From Flavobacterium sp. KACC 22761 (lineage in GTDB: Bacteria > Bacteroidota > Bacteroidia > Flavobacteriales > Flavobacteriaceae), in the NCBI RefSeq assembly GCF_034058155.1, contig NZ_CP139148.1, positions 3,286,001 to 3,350,000 on the forward strand: a DNA stretch of 64,000 nt. The letters are read 5' to 3'. Below are positions 43,811 through 52,887 of this stretch, one piece after another (the stretch's first letter is position 1; each line of letters opens with the position of its first letter). The position numbers and the translations under genes are program-made. Under the pieces are notes generated by a model. It saw only the letters and a program-made list of their open reading frames with translations. It had not been told where the DNA came from and did not search any database.

Positions 43811-43854
43811 TGTGATTAAAAATTGTTTATTAAAATTACAAAATTTTAATCACA
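43811..43854 (-). promoter_or_regulatory. inverted repeat upstream of doxX-like gene
   Basis: TGTGATTAAAA (43811-43821) and its exact complement TTTTAATCACA (43844-43854) flank 22 nt, starting 7 nt before the DoxX start codon. An imperfect -7 box (AAATTTTG on the minus strand) lies between the half-sites. TGTGA/TCACA recalls Crp-type half-sites, but the wide spacing does not. Confidence 0.45.
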
Positions 43855-43926
43855 TATATAAAAATAAGTGCTTGAAAATGAATTTTTTGATGTTTGTTTG
43901 TTTTGTTTTAAGAATTTCGGAATGCT

Positions 43927-45555
43927 TTAAACTTGAATTACGCCTAAATTGAATGGTTTTTGAATAGGAGCGTGGTTTGCGGCTTCGATTCCCATTGAAA
44001 TCCATTTGCGCGTGTCAAGCGGATCTATGATCGCATCAGTCCATAATCTTGATGCAGCATAATAAGGTGAAACCTGCTCATCGTATTTTGCTTTTATTTT
44101 ATTGAAAAGTTCTGCTTCTTTAGCTTCATCTACAATTTCTCCTTTTGCTTTAAGCGAAGAAGCTTCAATTTGCGCCAAAACTTTAGCGGCTTGTGTTCCG
44201 CCCATTACGGCAAGTTCTGCACTTGGCCAAGCAAATATTAATCTCGGATCATAAGCTTTTCCGCACATCGCATAATTTCCTGCGCCATAAGAGTTTCCGA
44301 CAATTACAGTAAATTTCGGAACAACCGAATTGCTGACTGCATTCACCATTTTTGCGCCATCTTTTATAATGCCGCCATGTTCTGATTTTGAACCCACCAT
44401 AAAACCGGTTACATCTTGTAAAAACACAAGCGGAATTTTCTTTTGGTTGCAATTTGCTATAAAACGGGTTGCTTTGTCGGCACTATCAGAATAAATTACC
44501 CCACCAAATTGCATTTCGCCTTTTTTGGTTTTTACCACTTTTCGCTGATTTGCTACAATTCCGACAGCCCAACCATCAATTCTGGCATAACCAGTAATCA
44601 AGGATTGACCGTAGCCTTCCTTATAAGCTTCAAACTCTGAATTGTCGACTAAACGTTTGATGATTTCCATCATATCGTATTGTTCAGTGCGAGCTTTTGG
44701 CAGGATTCCGTAAATATCACGTGGATCTAAAGCAGGCTTTTCGGCTTTGATTCGGCTATAGCCCGCTTTGTCAAAATCACCGATTTTATCAACGATATTT
44801 TTGATTTTGTCTAAAGCATCTTTGTCATCTTTAGCTTTGTAATCAGTCACTCCAGAGATTTCGCAATGTGTTGTGGCACCTCCCAAAGTTTCGTTGTCAA
44901 TACTTTCGCCAATGGCAGCTTTTACCAAATAACTTCCCGCCAGAAAGATACTTCCGGTTTTATCGACAATTAAAGCCTCGTCGCTCATAATAGGCAAGTA
45001 AGCACCACCCGCAACACAACTTCCCATAACGGCGGCGATTTGGGTAATTCCCATACTACTCATTTGGGCATTATTTCTAAAAATGCGCCCAAAATGTTCT
45101 TTATCCGGGAAAATTTCATCTTGCATTGGCAGATAAACTCCTGCGCTGTCTACAAGATAAATAATTGGAAGCCTGTTTTCTATTGCGATTTCTTGTGCGC
45201 GAAGGTTTTTCTTTCCAGTAATAGGAAACCAAGCTCCAGCTTTTACCGTTGCATCATTGGCAACAACTATGCATTGCTTTCCTTTTATATAGCCAATTTT
45301 CACTACAACGCCGCCAGAAGGGCATCCTCCATGTTCTTTGTACATTCCTTCGCCGGCAAAACCTCCAATTTCAATATTTTCTGAATTTTCATCCAATAAA
45401 TATGCGATGCGCTCACGAGCAGTCATTTTTCCTTCCGAATGAAGTTTGGCAATTCGTTTTTCGCCACCGCCTAATTTTACTTTAGCAAATTTTTGTTTTA
45501 ATTCTGAAAGTAGTAATTTATTGTGATCTTCGTTTTTATTGAAGTTTAAATCCAT
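43927..45555 (-). CDS. acyl-CoA carboxylase, carboxyltransferase (beta) subunit
   Basis: 542 residues, two crotonase-like halves. MTARERIAYLLDENSE, GAYLPIMSDEALIV, ATTHCEISGVTDY and GGIIKDGAKMVNAV with GNSYGAGNYAMCGKAYDP are hallmarks. Length and motifs best fit methylcrotonyl-CoA or geranyl-CoA carboxylase beta subunit (leucine breakdown), though propionyl-CoA type cannot be excluded. It moves carboxyl from biotin to acyl-CoA. No biotin-carrying alpha subunit lies next to it, so that partner must be encoded elsewhere. Confidence 0.9.
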   Translation of the reverse strand: MDLNFNKNEDHNKLLLSELKQKFAKVKLGGGEKRIAKLHSEGKMTARERIAYLLDENSENIEIGGFAGEGMYKEHGGCPSGGVVVKIGYIKGKQCIVVANDATVKAGAWFPITGKKNLRAQEIAIENRLPIIYLVDSAGVYLPMQDEIFPDKEHFGRIFRNNAQMSSMGITQIAAVMGSCVAGGAYLPIMSDEALIVDKTGSIFLAGSYLVKAAIGESIDNETLGGATTHCEISGVTDYKAKDDKDALDKIKNIVDKIGDFDKAGYSRIKAEKPALDPRDIYGILPKARTEQYDMMEIIKRLVDNSEFEAYKEGYGQSLITGYARIDGWAVGIVANQRKVVKTKKGEMQFGGVIYSDSADKATRFIANCNQKKIPLVFLQDVTGFMVGSKSEHGGIIKDGAKMVNAVSNSVVPKFTVIVGNSYGAGNYAMCGKAYDPRLIFAWPSAELAVMGGTQAAKVLAQIEASSLKAKGEIVDEAKEAELFNKIKAKYDEQVSPYYAASRLWTDAIIDPLDTRKWISMGIEAANHAPIQKPFNLGVIQV

Positions 45556-45661
45556 GAGATATTGCTTTTTTTACAAAATAGTGTTGGCTAATTTACAAAA
45601 TCAATTGAAATAAAGCGAATATTTGAAAAATGTAGTTTTCTAATTTTTTTGATAAAGCATA

Positions 45662-45693
45662 AAAAAAACAGAAGCAAATACTTCTGTTTTTTT
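45662..45693 (-). terminator. msrB terminator
   Basis: A 13-bp perfect stem (45662-45674 with 45681-45693), 6-nt loop, seven A and seven T at the ends. It lies 17 nt past the msrB stop. Confidence 0.92.
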
Positions 45694-45710
45694 ATTTGAT
45701 AATAGTTAGG

Positions 45711-46154
45711 CTATTTTACTTTAGAAAGTGAAACAGCATTAATACAATAACGCAAACCGCTAGGTGGCGGGCCATCAGGAAAAACGTGACCTAAATGAGA
45801 ATCGCATACATTGCAGACTACTTCAACACGAACCATTCCGTATGATCGATCAGCGTGATATGCAATTGCATTTTCTTTGATTGGTTGTGTAAAAGAAGGC
45901 CATCCGGTTCCTGATTCAAATTTTTCACTTGCATCAAAAAGAACGGTTGCGCAACATTTGCATTCATAAATTCCAGGATCAAATAAACTGCATAATTCTG
46001 AGCTAAAAGATCTTTCAGTTCCCTTTAATCTAGTAACTTGAAATTCTTCTGGAGTCAAAATTTGTTTCCATTCTTCCTCTGTTTTTTCCACTCTTTTGTC
46101 TGGAGCAGGATTTCCTTTATTTGTAAAATGAATTACATCGGCCCATTTTATCAT
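45711..46154 (-). CDS. msrB: peptide-methionine (R)-S-oxide reductase
   Basis: 147 residues. Zinc cysteines are in YECKCCATVLFDAS and VCNVCDSHLGHVF; the catalytic Cys is in RYCINAVSL, and GTGWPSF binds substrate. It repairs methionine-R-sulfoxide in proteins using thioredoxin. There is no signal peptide, so it is cytoplasmic. A stand-alone msrB without msrA is not unusual. A word-repeat hairpin separates it from prfB. Confidence 0.94.
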   Translation of the reverse strand: MIKWADVIHFTNKGNPAPDKRVEKTEEEWKQILTPEEFQVTRLKGTERSFSSELCSLFDPGIYECKCCATVLFDASEKFESGTGWPSFTQPIKENAIAYHADRSYGMVRVEVVCNVCDSHLGHVFPDGPPPSGLRYCINAVSLSKVK

Positions 46155-46174
46155 AACTACTTTTTTTAAGTTTT

Positions 46175-46250
46175 CAGTCGCAGTTTTCAGTCTCAGTTAC
46201 AGTTTACGGTTGTAATTAAACTGAAAACTGCGACTGTGACTGTAAACTTT
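46175..46250. repeat. CAGT-word hairpin
   Basis: CAGTCGCAGTTTTCAG (46175-46190) pairs perfectly with 46221-46236 (16 bp). Both arms continue with related words (TCTCAGT, TACAGT, TTTACGG; GTGACTGTAAAC) that are not in pairing order. It fills the gap between prfB and msrB and touches the prfB stop codon. Confidence 0.88.
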
Positions 46251-47347
46251 ATTCTTCCTCTTTTTGTCCCATCATCATTAAATATGCTTTAAGAAATGGG
46301 TCAATATTTCCGTTCATTACACCGTCAACGTCGCTGGTTTCATAACCTGTACGAACATCTTTTACTAATTTATAAGGTTGCATAACGTAATTACGAATTT
46401 GCGAACCCCATTCAATTTTCATTTTTCCAGCTTCAATATCAGCACGTTGTGCTTGTTGTTTTTTTAATTCGATTTCATATAATTGAGAACGAAGCATCTG
46501 CATAGCACGCTGTCTGTTGTCTTGTTGCGAACGTGTTTCAGAGCATTGAATCTGAATTCCGGTTGGTTTGTGAACCAACTGAACTTTTGTTTCAACTTTA
46601 TTTACGTTCTGTCCACCAGCACCACTTGAACGAGAAGTTGTAATCTCAATATCGGCAGGATTAATGTCTATTTCAATGCTGTCGTCAACTAATGGATAAA
46701 CATAAACGGACACGAATGATGTATGACGTTTTGCATTACTGTCAAAAGGTGAAATTCGGACCAAACGGTGAACTCCATTTTCTCCTTTTAGATATCCAAA
46801 AGAATAATCTCCTTCAAATTCTAGAGTAACCGTTTTGATTCCGGCAACATCGCCTTCTTGAAAGTTAAGTTCTTTGATTTTATAACCATAACTTTCGCCC
46901 CACATCATGTACATACGCATTAACATTCCGGCCCAATCACAACTTTCGGTTCCGCCAGCTCCAGCGGTAATTTGAACCACAGCACTTAAACTGTCACCTT
47001 CATCAGAAAGCATGTTTTTGAATTCAATGTTTTCAATATGCGATTGCGCGTTATTGTATTGTTCATCCAATTCATCTACAGAAAGTTCGCCTTCTTTATA
47101 AAAATCATAAGCTAGCTGTAATTCTTCTGTCAATGATACGGCTTTGTCATAATCTTCAATCCATTTTTTCTTGTTTCGAAGATTTTTTACAATGTTTTCG
47201 GCTTCTTTTGGATTGTTCCAAAAATCAGGTGCAAAAGTTTTTTCTTCTTCGTTTGCAATTTCGATTAGCTTGGCATCAACGTCAAAGATACCTCCTCAAC
47301 GCACCAAGGCGCTCCACAATACCTTTTACTTGTTCGGCTGTTGTCAT
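46249..47347 (-). CDS. prfB: peptide chain release factor 2, programmed +1 frameshift
   Basis: The first 21 codons (47347-47285) read [21 protein letters not shown] and end at an in-frame TGA (47284-47282). A +1 shift on CTT-TGA-C continues as [14 protein letters not shown] in the frame that runs to 46249, giving 365 residues, the normal RF2 length. The site is the classic autoregulatory one: AGGAGG lies three bases before CTT TGA C. The SPF codon-reading motif and [10 protein letters not shown] (GGQ) are present. RF2 ends translation at UGA and UAA. A TATTTTTG box is at 47415-47422. Confidence 0.96.
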
Positions 47348-47726
47348 AAATTAATAAGTAGTTTTAAATGTTTTCGGTGAAATTGCGTTCATTTTTTAAC
47401 GCCATTTCTTTATACAAAAATAAGATTTAGTTTTCAGAATACCAGAAATAATTTAGAATACGATCCTGTCTTTTTAAGTGTTTGGTATTTAGTGATTTTG
47501 CATTGTTTCTTTGATTGTAAAAGAATACCGCTTTTAATTTTGACGAAGAGAGTCCCGACCTGAAAAAACAATTTCTAAATTATTAATGTTAGATTTATAT
47601 GTTTTTTATAAATAAAACGTTAATTTGGTTATATCATAATCGAAAGTTAAAATTTATTAAAACTTACGATTATTAAATAACAGTAATACGTAATTTTGCT
47701 GTCCGAAAAAAAGATATCAGTTTTAT
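47348..47726. other. divergent prfB/threonine aldolase upstream region
   Basis: No gene seen. It carries a leftward TATTTTTG box for prfB (47415-47422) and a rightward TAATTTTG box for the aldolase gene (47691-47698, 28 nt before its ATG). The middle part is AT-rich with one short GTCCCGACC stretch and no clear hairpin. Confidence 0.5.
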
Positions 47727-48746
47727 ATGGAAATAAATTTAGTTAGCGATACCATTACCAAACCAACATACGAAATGCTGCAATACATGTTTAATGCGCA
47801 AGTTGGTGATGATGTGTACAAACAGGATCCTACGGTTATCGAATTAGAGACAAGAGTAGCCGAGTTTTTTGGTATGGAAGCTGGACTTTTTTTTCCGTCT
47901 GGAACTATGGCCAATCAAACCGCCATAAAACTGCATACGCAACCAGGAGAGCAGTTGATTGCAGATAAATATGCCCACGTTTTTCATTATGAAGGAGGAG
48001 GAGTTTCATTCAACAGTGGCGTTTCGTGCTGTTTGCTGGATGGACACCGCGGTATGATCACCGCTTCGCAAGTTGCAGCCGCAATTAATGATCCCGAATT
48101 TTATCATAGCCCCTTGACGAGTTTGGTTTGTGTAGAAAATACAACCAATAAAGGAGGTGGAGCATGTTATGAATTGGAAGATTTAAGAGAAATTAAAAAA
48201 GTATGCGATGCTAATAATTTAAAATTCCATTTAGATGGAGCAAGAATTTGGAATGCATTAGTAGCCAAAAGACAAAATCCGAAGGAATTTGGAGCAATTT
48301 TCGATACCATTTCAGTTTGTTTGTCAAAAGGATTAGGTGCGCCAATTGGTTCGGTGCTCCTTGGTAGCAAAGCTGATATTCACAGAGCGTTGAGAATCAG
48401 GAAGATATTAGGTGGCGGAATGCGCCAAGTTGGTTATTTAGCAGCAGCGGGGCTTTACGCTTTAGCAAATAATATTGAAAGATTAGCTGAAGATCACAGA
48501 AGAGCAAAAGAAATTGGTGCAATTTTGAGTGCAAAATCATGGATTGCTTCTGTAGAGCCGGTAGAAACTAATATTCTGATTTTTTCTTTGGCAGAAGGAT
48601 ACAGCGATACGCTTTTAATCGAAAAATTAAAACAGAAAAACATCCTTATAAGCTCGTTAGGACATAATAAACTCCGAATCGTTACGCATTTAGATTACAA
48701 AGAAGTCATGCATACGTATGTGATGGAAATCTTCTCAAAGATTTAA
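47727..48746 (+). CDS. ltaE: low-specificity L-threonine aldolase
   Basis: 339 residues, fold-type I PLP enzyme. NLVSDTITKPT, FPSGTMANQTAI, HVFHYEGGGVSFNSG, LDGARIWNA (Asp and Arg bind PLP) and CLSKGLGAPIGS with the PLP Lys are all present. It splits threonine or allo-threonine into glycine and acetaldehyde, giving an extra glycine source alongside the glycine-cleavage T protein found later in the window. Its stop codon is the first part of a 31-bp repeat arm. Confidence 0.9.
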   Translation: MEINLVSDTITKPTYEMLQYMFNAQVGDDVYKQDPTVIELETRVAEFFGMEAGLFFPSGTMANQTAIKLHTQPGEQLIADKYAHVFHYEGGGVSFNSGVSCCLLDGHRGMITASQVAAAINDPEFYHSPLTSLVCVENTTNKGGGACYELEDLREIKKVCDANNLKFHLDGARIWNALVAKRQNPKEFGAIFDTISVCLSKGLGAPIGSVLLGSKADIHRALRIRKILGGGMRQVGYLAAAGLYALANNIERLAEDHRRAKEIGAILSAKSWIASVEPVETNILIFSLAEGYSDTLLIEKLKQKNILISSLGHNKLRIVTHLDYKEVMHTYVMEIFSKI

Positions 48747-48871
48747 GATACTAAGATTCTAAGTCGCTAAGGTTCTGAGCTTTTAATTTTGCTTAAAAAA
48801 AAGACGCACAATTAGTGCGTCTTTTTATTTTTTTGCTATAAACCTTAGCGACTTAGAATCTTAGTATCTTA
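48744..48871. repeat. CTAAG-word hairpin, locus 5 (31-bp perfect arms) around a terminator
   Basis: 48744-48774 pairs perfectly with 48841-48871 (31 bp; words GATACTAAG, ATTCTAAG, TCGCTAAG, GTT). The left arm begins with the TAA stop codon of ltaE. The loop holds a separate terminator hairpin. It lies between the convergent ltaE and YbaB genes. Confidence 0.95.
48798..48828. terminator. terminator nested inside the CTAAG hairpin
   Basis: A 12-bp perfect stem (48798-48809 with 48815-48826), loop AATTA, with A-run and T-run ends, so it works in both directions. Confidence 0.92.
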
Positions 48872-48877
48872 GAATAT

Positions 48878-49198
48878 TTATTTAAAAAGATTATCCATCC
48901 CTGGAATCATCGGCATATCCATTTTTGCGACAGCGTCAAGTTCTCTTTCGTTGATGTTTGTAGCTTTTTCGATTGCTTTATTTAAGGTTACCACTAAATA
49001 ATCTTCCAATTGTTCTTTATCTTCTAAAAGAGAGTCGTCAATTGAAACCGATTTTATTTTTCTGCTTGCAGTAATTGTTATTTTCAATAATCCGTCAGCG
49101 CTTTGCTCGTCGATTAAAACAGTATCCAAGCGTTTCTTTGTATCTTCAATTTTTTGTTGGGTTTCTTTAAGTTTGCCCATCATTCCCATTAAATCCAT
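48878..49198 (-). CDS. YbaB/EbfC nucleoid-associated protein
   Basis: 106 residues. [19 protein letters not shown] forms the N-terminal helix, [20 protein letters not shown] the beta strand core, and [19 protein letters not shown] the second helix. It binds DNA as a dimer and shapes the nucleoid. In many bacteria it follows dnaX, but here it stands alone. A full promoter (TTG-N19-TAATTTTG) lies upstream. Confidence 0.92.
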   Translation of the reverse strand: MDLMGMMGKLKETQQKIEDTKKRLDTVLIDEQSADGLLKITITASRKIKSVSIDDSLLEDKEQLEDYLVVTLNKAIEKATNINERELDAVAKMDMPMIPGMDNLFK

Positions 49199-49226
49199 TT
49201 TTCTTGCTTTTTTAAATTATTTCAGA

Positions 49227-49256
49227 CAAAATTAGTATATTGCTATGGTAAATCAA
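49227..49256 (-). promoter_or_regulatory. promoter of the YbaB gene
   Basis: On the minus strand, TTG (49256-49254), 19-nt spacer, TAATTTTG (49234-49227), 28 nt before the ATG. A full consensus match. Confidence 0.78.
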
Positions 49257-49267
49257 TAGAATATTTT

Positions 49268-49343
49268 ATGAAAAAATTAATTTTCGTTCTCTTTTGATTG
49301 TACTACTTTTGCCTCTTCGTATTTAAAAATAAATGCTCAATCA
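49268..49343 (+). pseudogene. frameshifted signal-peptide start of the S9 peptidase
   Basis: ATG at 49268 begins MKKLIFVL, then meets TGA at 49295. In the frame of the peptidase gene, the DNA just before its ATG reads TTFASSYLKINAQS, which ends like a Bacteroidota signal peptide. One base gained or lost near 49289-49297 would join the two into a single leader. This is either a real mutation or a sequence error. Confidence 0.6.
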
Positions 49344-51404
49344 ATGCAAAACAACATAATTGCCCCAAAGGCGAAAGAAATTCCAAAAAAACTCAAAAAG
49401 CATAAAGAAATCAGAGTTGACAATTATTTTTGGCTGAATGACCGTGAAAATTCAGAAGTAATTGATTATCTGAACAAAGAAAACGAATATTACCAAAATA
49501 TGACTGCCCATACTAAAGATTTGCAAGAATCATTGTATGAGGAAATGAAAAGTAGAATCAAGGAAGACGATTCATCTGTTCCTTATTTTTATAACGGTTA
49601 TTTCTACATCACACGTTTTGAAACTGGTCAAGATTATCCAATTTTTGCTAGAAAAAAAGGAAGTCTTTCGGCAGATGAAGAAATTTTGTTCAATTGCAAC
49701 GAATTGGCAAAAGGACATGCTTATTTCAAATTAGGTGGTTTAAGCATTAGTCCGGATAATAAATTTGCAAGTTTTGGAATTGATATTGTTGGCAGAAGAA
49801 TTTATACAGTTCAAGTTAAAAACTTAGAAACGGGAGAAATCTTGTCAGACAAAATCGAAAATGCGACTGGAAGTTCTGTTTGGGCAAATGACAATAATAC
49901 TTTATTTTACACCAGACAAGATGAAGTTACGTTGAGAGCAGACAAAATCTTCAGACATAAATTAAACACAGATTCTGCAGCTGATGTTTTGGTTTATAAC
50001 GAAGTCGATGACACATTTAATGTTTCGGTACATAAAGAAAAATCAAAAAAATATATCGTTATCAGTTCTGGAAGTACTTTAACGACAGAATATAGAATTT
50101 TGAATTCTGATAATCCAGATGGTGAGTTTGAAGTGTTTCAGCCTCGTGTGCGCGGATTGGAATATAGTATTTCGCATTTTGAAGATTCGTTTTATGTGTT
50201 GACGAATAAAGATAAAGCGACCAATTTCAAACTGATGAAAACGCCTGAGAATAAAACAGGAAAAAGAAATTGGGTTGATGTTATTCCGCACAGAGAAGAC
50301 GTTTTGTTGGAAGATATTGAAATCTTTAAAAACTATTTAGTTGTAGAAGAACGCTCAAACGGTTTGAATCATATCCGAATAATGCCTTGGAATGGCGAGC
50401 CAGATTATTATTTGCCATTTGGAAGCGAAACTTACAATGCTTTCACGACAACAAATATTGATTTTGATACTGATATTTTGCGCTATAGTTACCAATCGCT
50501 TGCAACGCCATCGTCTGTAATTGATTTTAATATGAAAACTAAAACCAAAGAAATTTTAAAAGAGCAACAGGTTTTAGGAGGCAAATTTGATAAAGAAAAT
50601 TACATTGAAGAGCGCATTTGGGCAACGGCAAGAGACGGGGTAAAAGTGCCAATTTCGATGATTTATAAAAAAGGATTAGAGAAAAATGGCAAAAATCCGC
50701 TTTTATTGTATGCTTATGGCTCGTATGGAATCACAATGGATGCCTATTTCTCTTCGACAAGACTTTCGCTCTTAGACCGTGGATTTGTTTACGCGATCGC
50801 ACATATTAGAGGTGGAGAAGACTTGGGAAGACAATGGTATGAGGACGGAAAACTGTTAAAAAAGAAAAATACCTTTACAGATTTCATCGATTGCTCTAAA
50901 TTTGTAATAAACGAGAAATATACTTCTTCTGAACATTTGTATGCAGAAGGAGGATCAGCAGGAGGACTTTTGATGGGAGTAATCGTAAATGAGGCTCCAC
51001 AATTATATAACGGAGTAATTGCTCAAGTACCTTTTGTTGATGTTATTACAACAATGTTAGACGATACTATTCCGTTAACAACAGGAGAATACGACGAATG
51101 GGGGAACCCAAACAACAAAAAATATTATGATTATATGTTATCGTACTCACCATATGATAATGTAAAAGCGCAAGATTATCCAAATATGTATGTATCTACA
51201 GGATTGCATGATTCGCAGGTACAATATTGGGAGCCTGCCAAATGGGTGGCCAAATTGAGAAACACAAAAACAAACGAAAAACTTTTGTTTTTGGATACTA
51301 ACATGGATGCCGGACATGGTGGAGCTTCAGGACGTTTTGAGGCTTTGAAAGACTTAGCAAAGGAATTTAGTTTTTTATTAGATTTAGAGAAAATTAAAAG
51401 CTAA
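49344..51404 (+). CDS. S9 family peptidase (oligopeptidase B-like)
   Basis: 686 residues as read from the ATG at 49344. The N-terminal part is a seven-bladed propeller; the C-terminal alpha/beta-hydrolase has Ser538 in EGGSAGGLLMG, an Asp in STGLHDSQVQYW and a His in DAGHGGASG. Sequence blocks match the prolyl oligopeptidase/oligopeptidase B branch, which cuts short peptides, often after basic residues. As read the protein would be cytoplasmic, but the upstream remains of a signal peptide suggest that the ancestor was exported. Confidence 0.9.
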   Translation: MQNNIIAPKAKEIPKKLKKHKEIRVDNYFWLNDRENSEVIDYLNKENEYYQNMTAHTKDLQESLYEEMKSRIKEDDSSVPYFYNGYFYITRFETGQDYPIFARKKGSLSADEEILFNCNELAKGHAYFKLGGLSISPDNKFASFGIDIVGRRIYTVQVKNLETGEILSDKIENATGSSVWANDNNTLFYTRQDEVTLRADKIFRHKLNTDSAADVLVYNEVDDTFNVSVHKEKSKKYIVISSGSTLTTEYRILNSDNPDGEFEVFQPRVRGLEYSISHFEDSFYVLTNKDKATNFKLMKTPENKTGKRNWVDVIPHREDVLLEDIEIFKNYLVVEERSNGLNHIRIMPWNGEPDYYLPFGSETYNAFTTTNIDFDTDILRYSYQSLATPSSVIDFNMKTKTKEILKEQQVLGGKFDKENYIEERIWATARDGVKVPISMIYKKGLEKNGKNPLLLYAYGSYGITMDAYFSSTRLSLLDRGFVYAIAHIRGGEDLGRQWYEDGKLLKKKNTFTDFIDCSKFVINEKYTSSEHLYAEGGSAGGLLMGVIVNEAPQLYNGVIAQVPFVDVITTMLDDTIPLTTGEYDEWGNPNNKKYYDYMLSYSPYDNVKAQDYPNMYVSTGLHDSQVQYWEPAKWVAKLRNTKTNEKLLFLDTNMDAGHGGASGRFEALKDLAKEFSFLLDLEKIKS

Positions 51405-51473
51405 TTAGAAAAATTTTGTTAAATTTGCAACCTATCGGGGTTTCCAAAAAGACCTCTGATTAACTATTTTTTT

Positions 51474-52514
51474 ATGAAAGAAGAAATAAATGCTTATAAT
51501 AATGTTTTAGAATTAATAGGTAACACCCCACTTATTAAGCTAAATAAAATCACCGAAGAGTTAGAAGGAAATTTCTACGCAAAGGTAGAAGCTTTTAATC
51601 CAGGTCATTCCTCAAAAGATAGAATCGCATTATATATTATTGAAGAAGCCGAGAGAAAAGGAATTTTGTCGCCAGGTGATACGATTATTGAAACTACATC
51701 AGGAAATACAGGATTTAGTTTGGCAATGGTCAGCATTATTAAAGGATATAACTGTATTTTAGCAGTAAGCTCAAAATCATCAAAAGATAAGATTGACATG
51801 CTGAGAAGCTTAGGGGCAAAAGTTTATGTTTGCCCAGCACACGTTTCAGCAGATGATGAAAGATCTTATTATAATGTAGCCAAGCGTTTGCATGAAGAAA
51901 CAAAAGGCTCAGTGTACATCAATCAATATTTCAATCAGTTGAATATTGATGCACACTATAACACTACAGGTCCAGAAATCTGGGAACAGACAAAAGGAAA
52001 AATTACGCATTTAATTGCATGCAGTGGAACAGGAGGAACGATTTCAGGAACTGCGAAATTCTTAAAAGAGCAAAATCCTAATATCAGAATTCTTGGAGTT
52101 GATGCTTTTGGTTCAGTATTAAAGAAATACCATGAAACAAGAGAATTCGATAATAAAGAAATTTATCCTTACCGAATTGAAGGTTTAGGAAAAAATCTAA
52201 TTCCGTCAGCTACTGATTTTGACATTATTGATAAATTCATGAAAGTAACCGACGAAGAAAGTGCACACTCTGCTAGGGAAATCACTCGTAAAGAAGGTTT
52301 ATTCGTTGGATACACATCTGGAGCAGTAATGCAAGCGATCAAACAATATGCTGAAGAAGGTGAGTTTACAAAAGACAGCAATATCATTGCGATTTTCCCA
52401 GATCACGGTTCTCGTTACATGAGTAAAGTATTTAGTGATGACTGGATGAATGAACAAGGATTCTTTGACAGTATTAATGAAGAAGAAGTTCAAAAAGTTG
52501 AATTTGTCAAATAA
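51474..52514 (+). CDS. PLP-dependent cysteine synthase/cystathionine beta-synthase-like enzyme
   Basis: 346 residues, fold-type II. Lys48 in [11 protein letters not shown] binds [15 protein letters not shown] binds the substrate carboxyl; [12 protein letters not shown] binds PLP phosphate; [10 protein letters not shown] and [10 protein letters not shown] are typical of the CBS branch rather than CysK. There is no C-terminal CBS regulatory pair. It may make cystathionine from serine and homocysteine, or cysteine. A TAAATTTG box lies at 51420-51427. It complements cysE-cysM at 8.9 kb. Confidence 0.87.
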   Translation: MKEEINAYNNVLELIGNTPLIKLNKITEELEGNFYAKVEAFNPGHSSKDRIALYIIEEAERKGILSPGDTIIETTSGNTGFSLAMVSIIKGYNCILAVSSKSSKDKIDMLRSLGAKVYVCPAHVSADDERSYYNVAKRLHEETKGSVYINQYFNQLNIDAHYNTTGPEIWEQTKGKITHLIACSGTGGTISGTAKFLKEQNPNIRILGVDAFGSVLKKYHETREFDNKEIYPYRIEGLGKNLIPSATDFDIIDKFMKVTDEESAHSAREITRKEGLFVGYTSGAVMQAIKQYAEEGEFTKDSNIIAIFPDHGSRYMSKVFSDDWMNEQGFFDSINEEEVQKVEFVK

Positions 52515-52534
52515 AGCAATTTTTAAATATATCA

Positions 52535-52567
52535 AAACTCCATCCTCTGTTGATGGAGTTTTTTTTT
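52535..52567 (+). terminator. intrinsic terminator
   Basis: A 10-bp stem (52535-52544 with 52552-52561), 7-nt loop and a run of T, 21 nt after the previous stop codon. Confidence 0.9.
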
Positions 52568-52887
52568 GGGCTTAGTTGAAGGAATATTTTAGAAAGGTGA
52601 AAATTATCTATTTATGTATAAGGTATTTAAAATGAATATTCTGTATATTTTTGTAAATACCGTATTTATACGTAAGAAACATTTGTTTTGATTGAAGTAA
52701 ATTTAAAAATTTAATAGTATTGCTAATAGTATAAATAAATGCAATTAATTGTTGAAAATCATCAATTTTGGTTATTTTAACGAGTTTTTAGGTTCGTTGT
52801 CGAAAAAATTTTCGCTAAAAAGCATAAAAATATAGTTTAGCAGTGTTAAAATGACACAAAGTTGTTTTATCTCCTAAATCTATCGCT
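52568..52887 (+). promoter_or_regulatory. gap with an operator-like inverted repeat around a -7 box
   Basis: No gene seen. GTATAA plus GGTATTTA at 52616-52629 is matched by TAAATACC plus GTATTTATAC at 52654-52671, an imperfect inverted repeat with one 4-nt bulge. TATTTTTG (52646-52653) touches the inside of the right arm. If used, the promoter would give a leader of more than 200 nt before the LamG gene at 52888. Confidence 0.4.

Noticed and set aside
43927-45555. Acetyl-CoA carboxylase AccD
   Set aside because: Length (542) and both crotonase halves in one chain fit acyl-CoA carboxylases (PccB/MccB), not AccD with its zinc finger.
46249-47133. A shorter RF2 starting inside the gene
   Set aside because: The upstream 21 codons, the CTT TGA C site and AGGAGG show that the real start is 47347 with a frameshift.
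49344-51404. Calling the S9 peptidase gene a pseudogene
   Set aside because: Only the leader is frameshifted; the 686-residue enzyme with its catalytic residues is intact.
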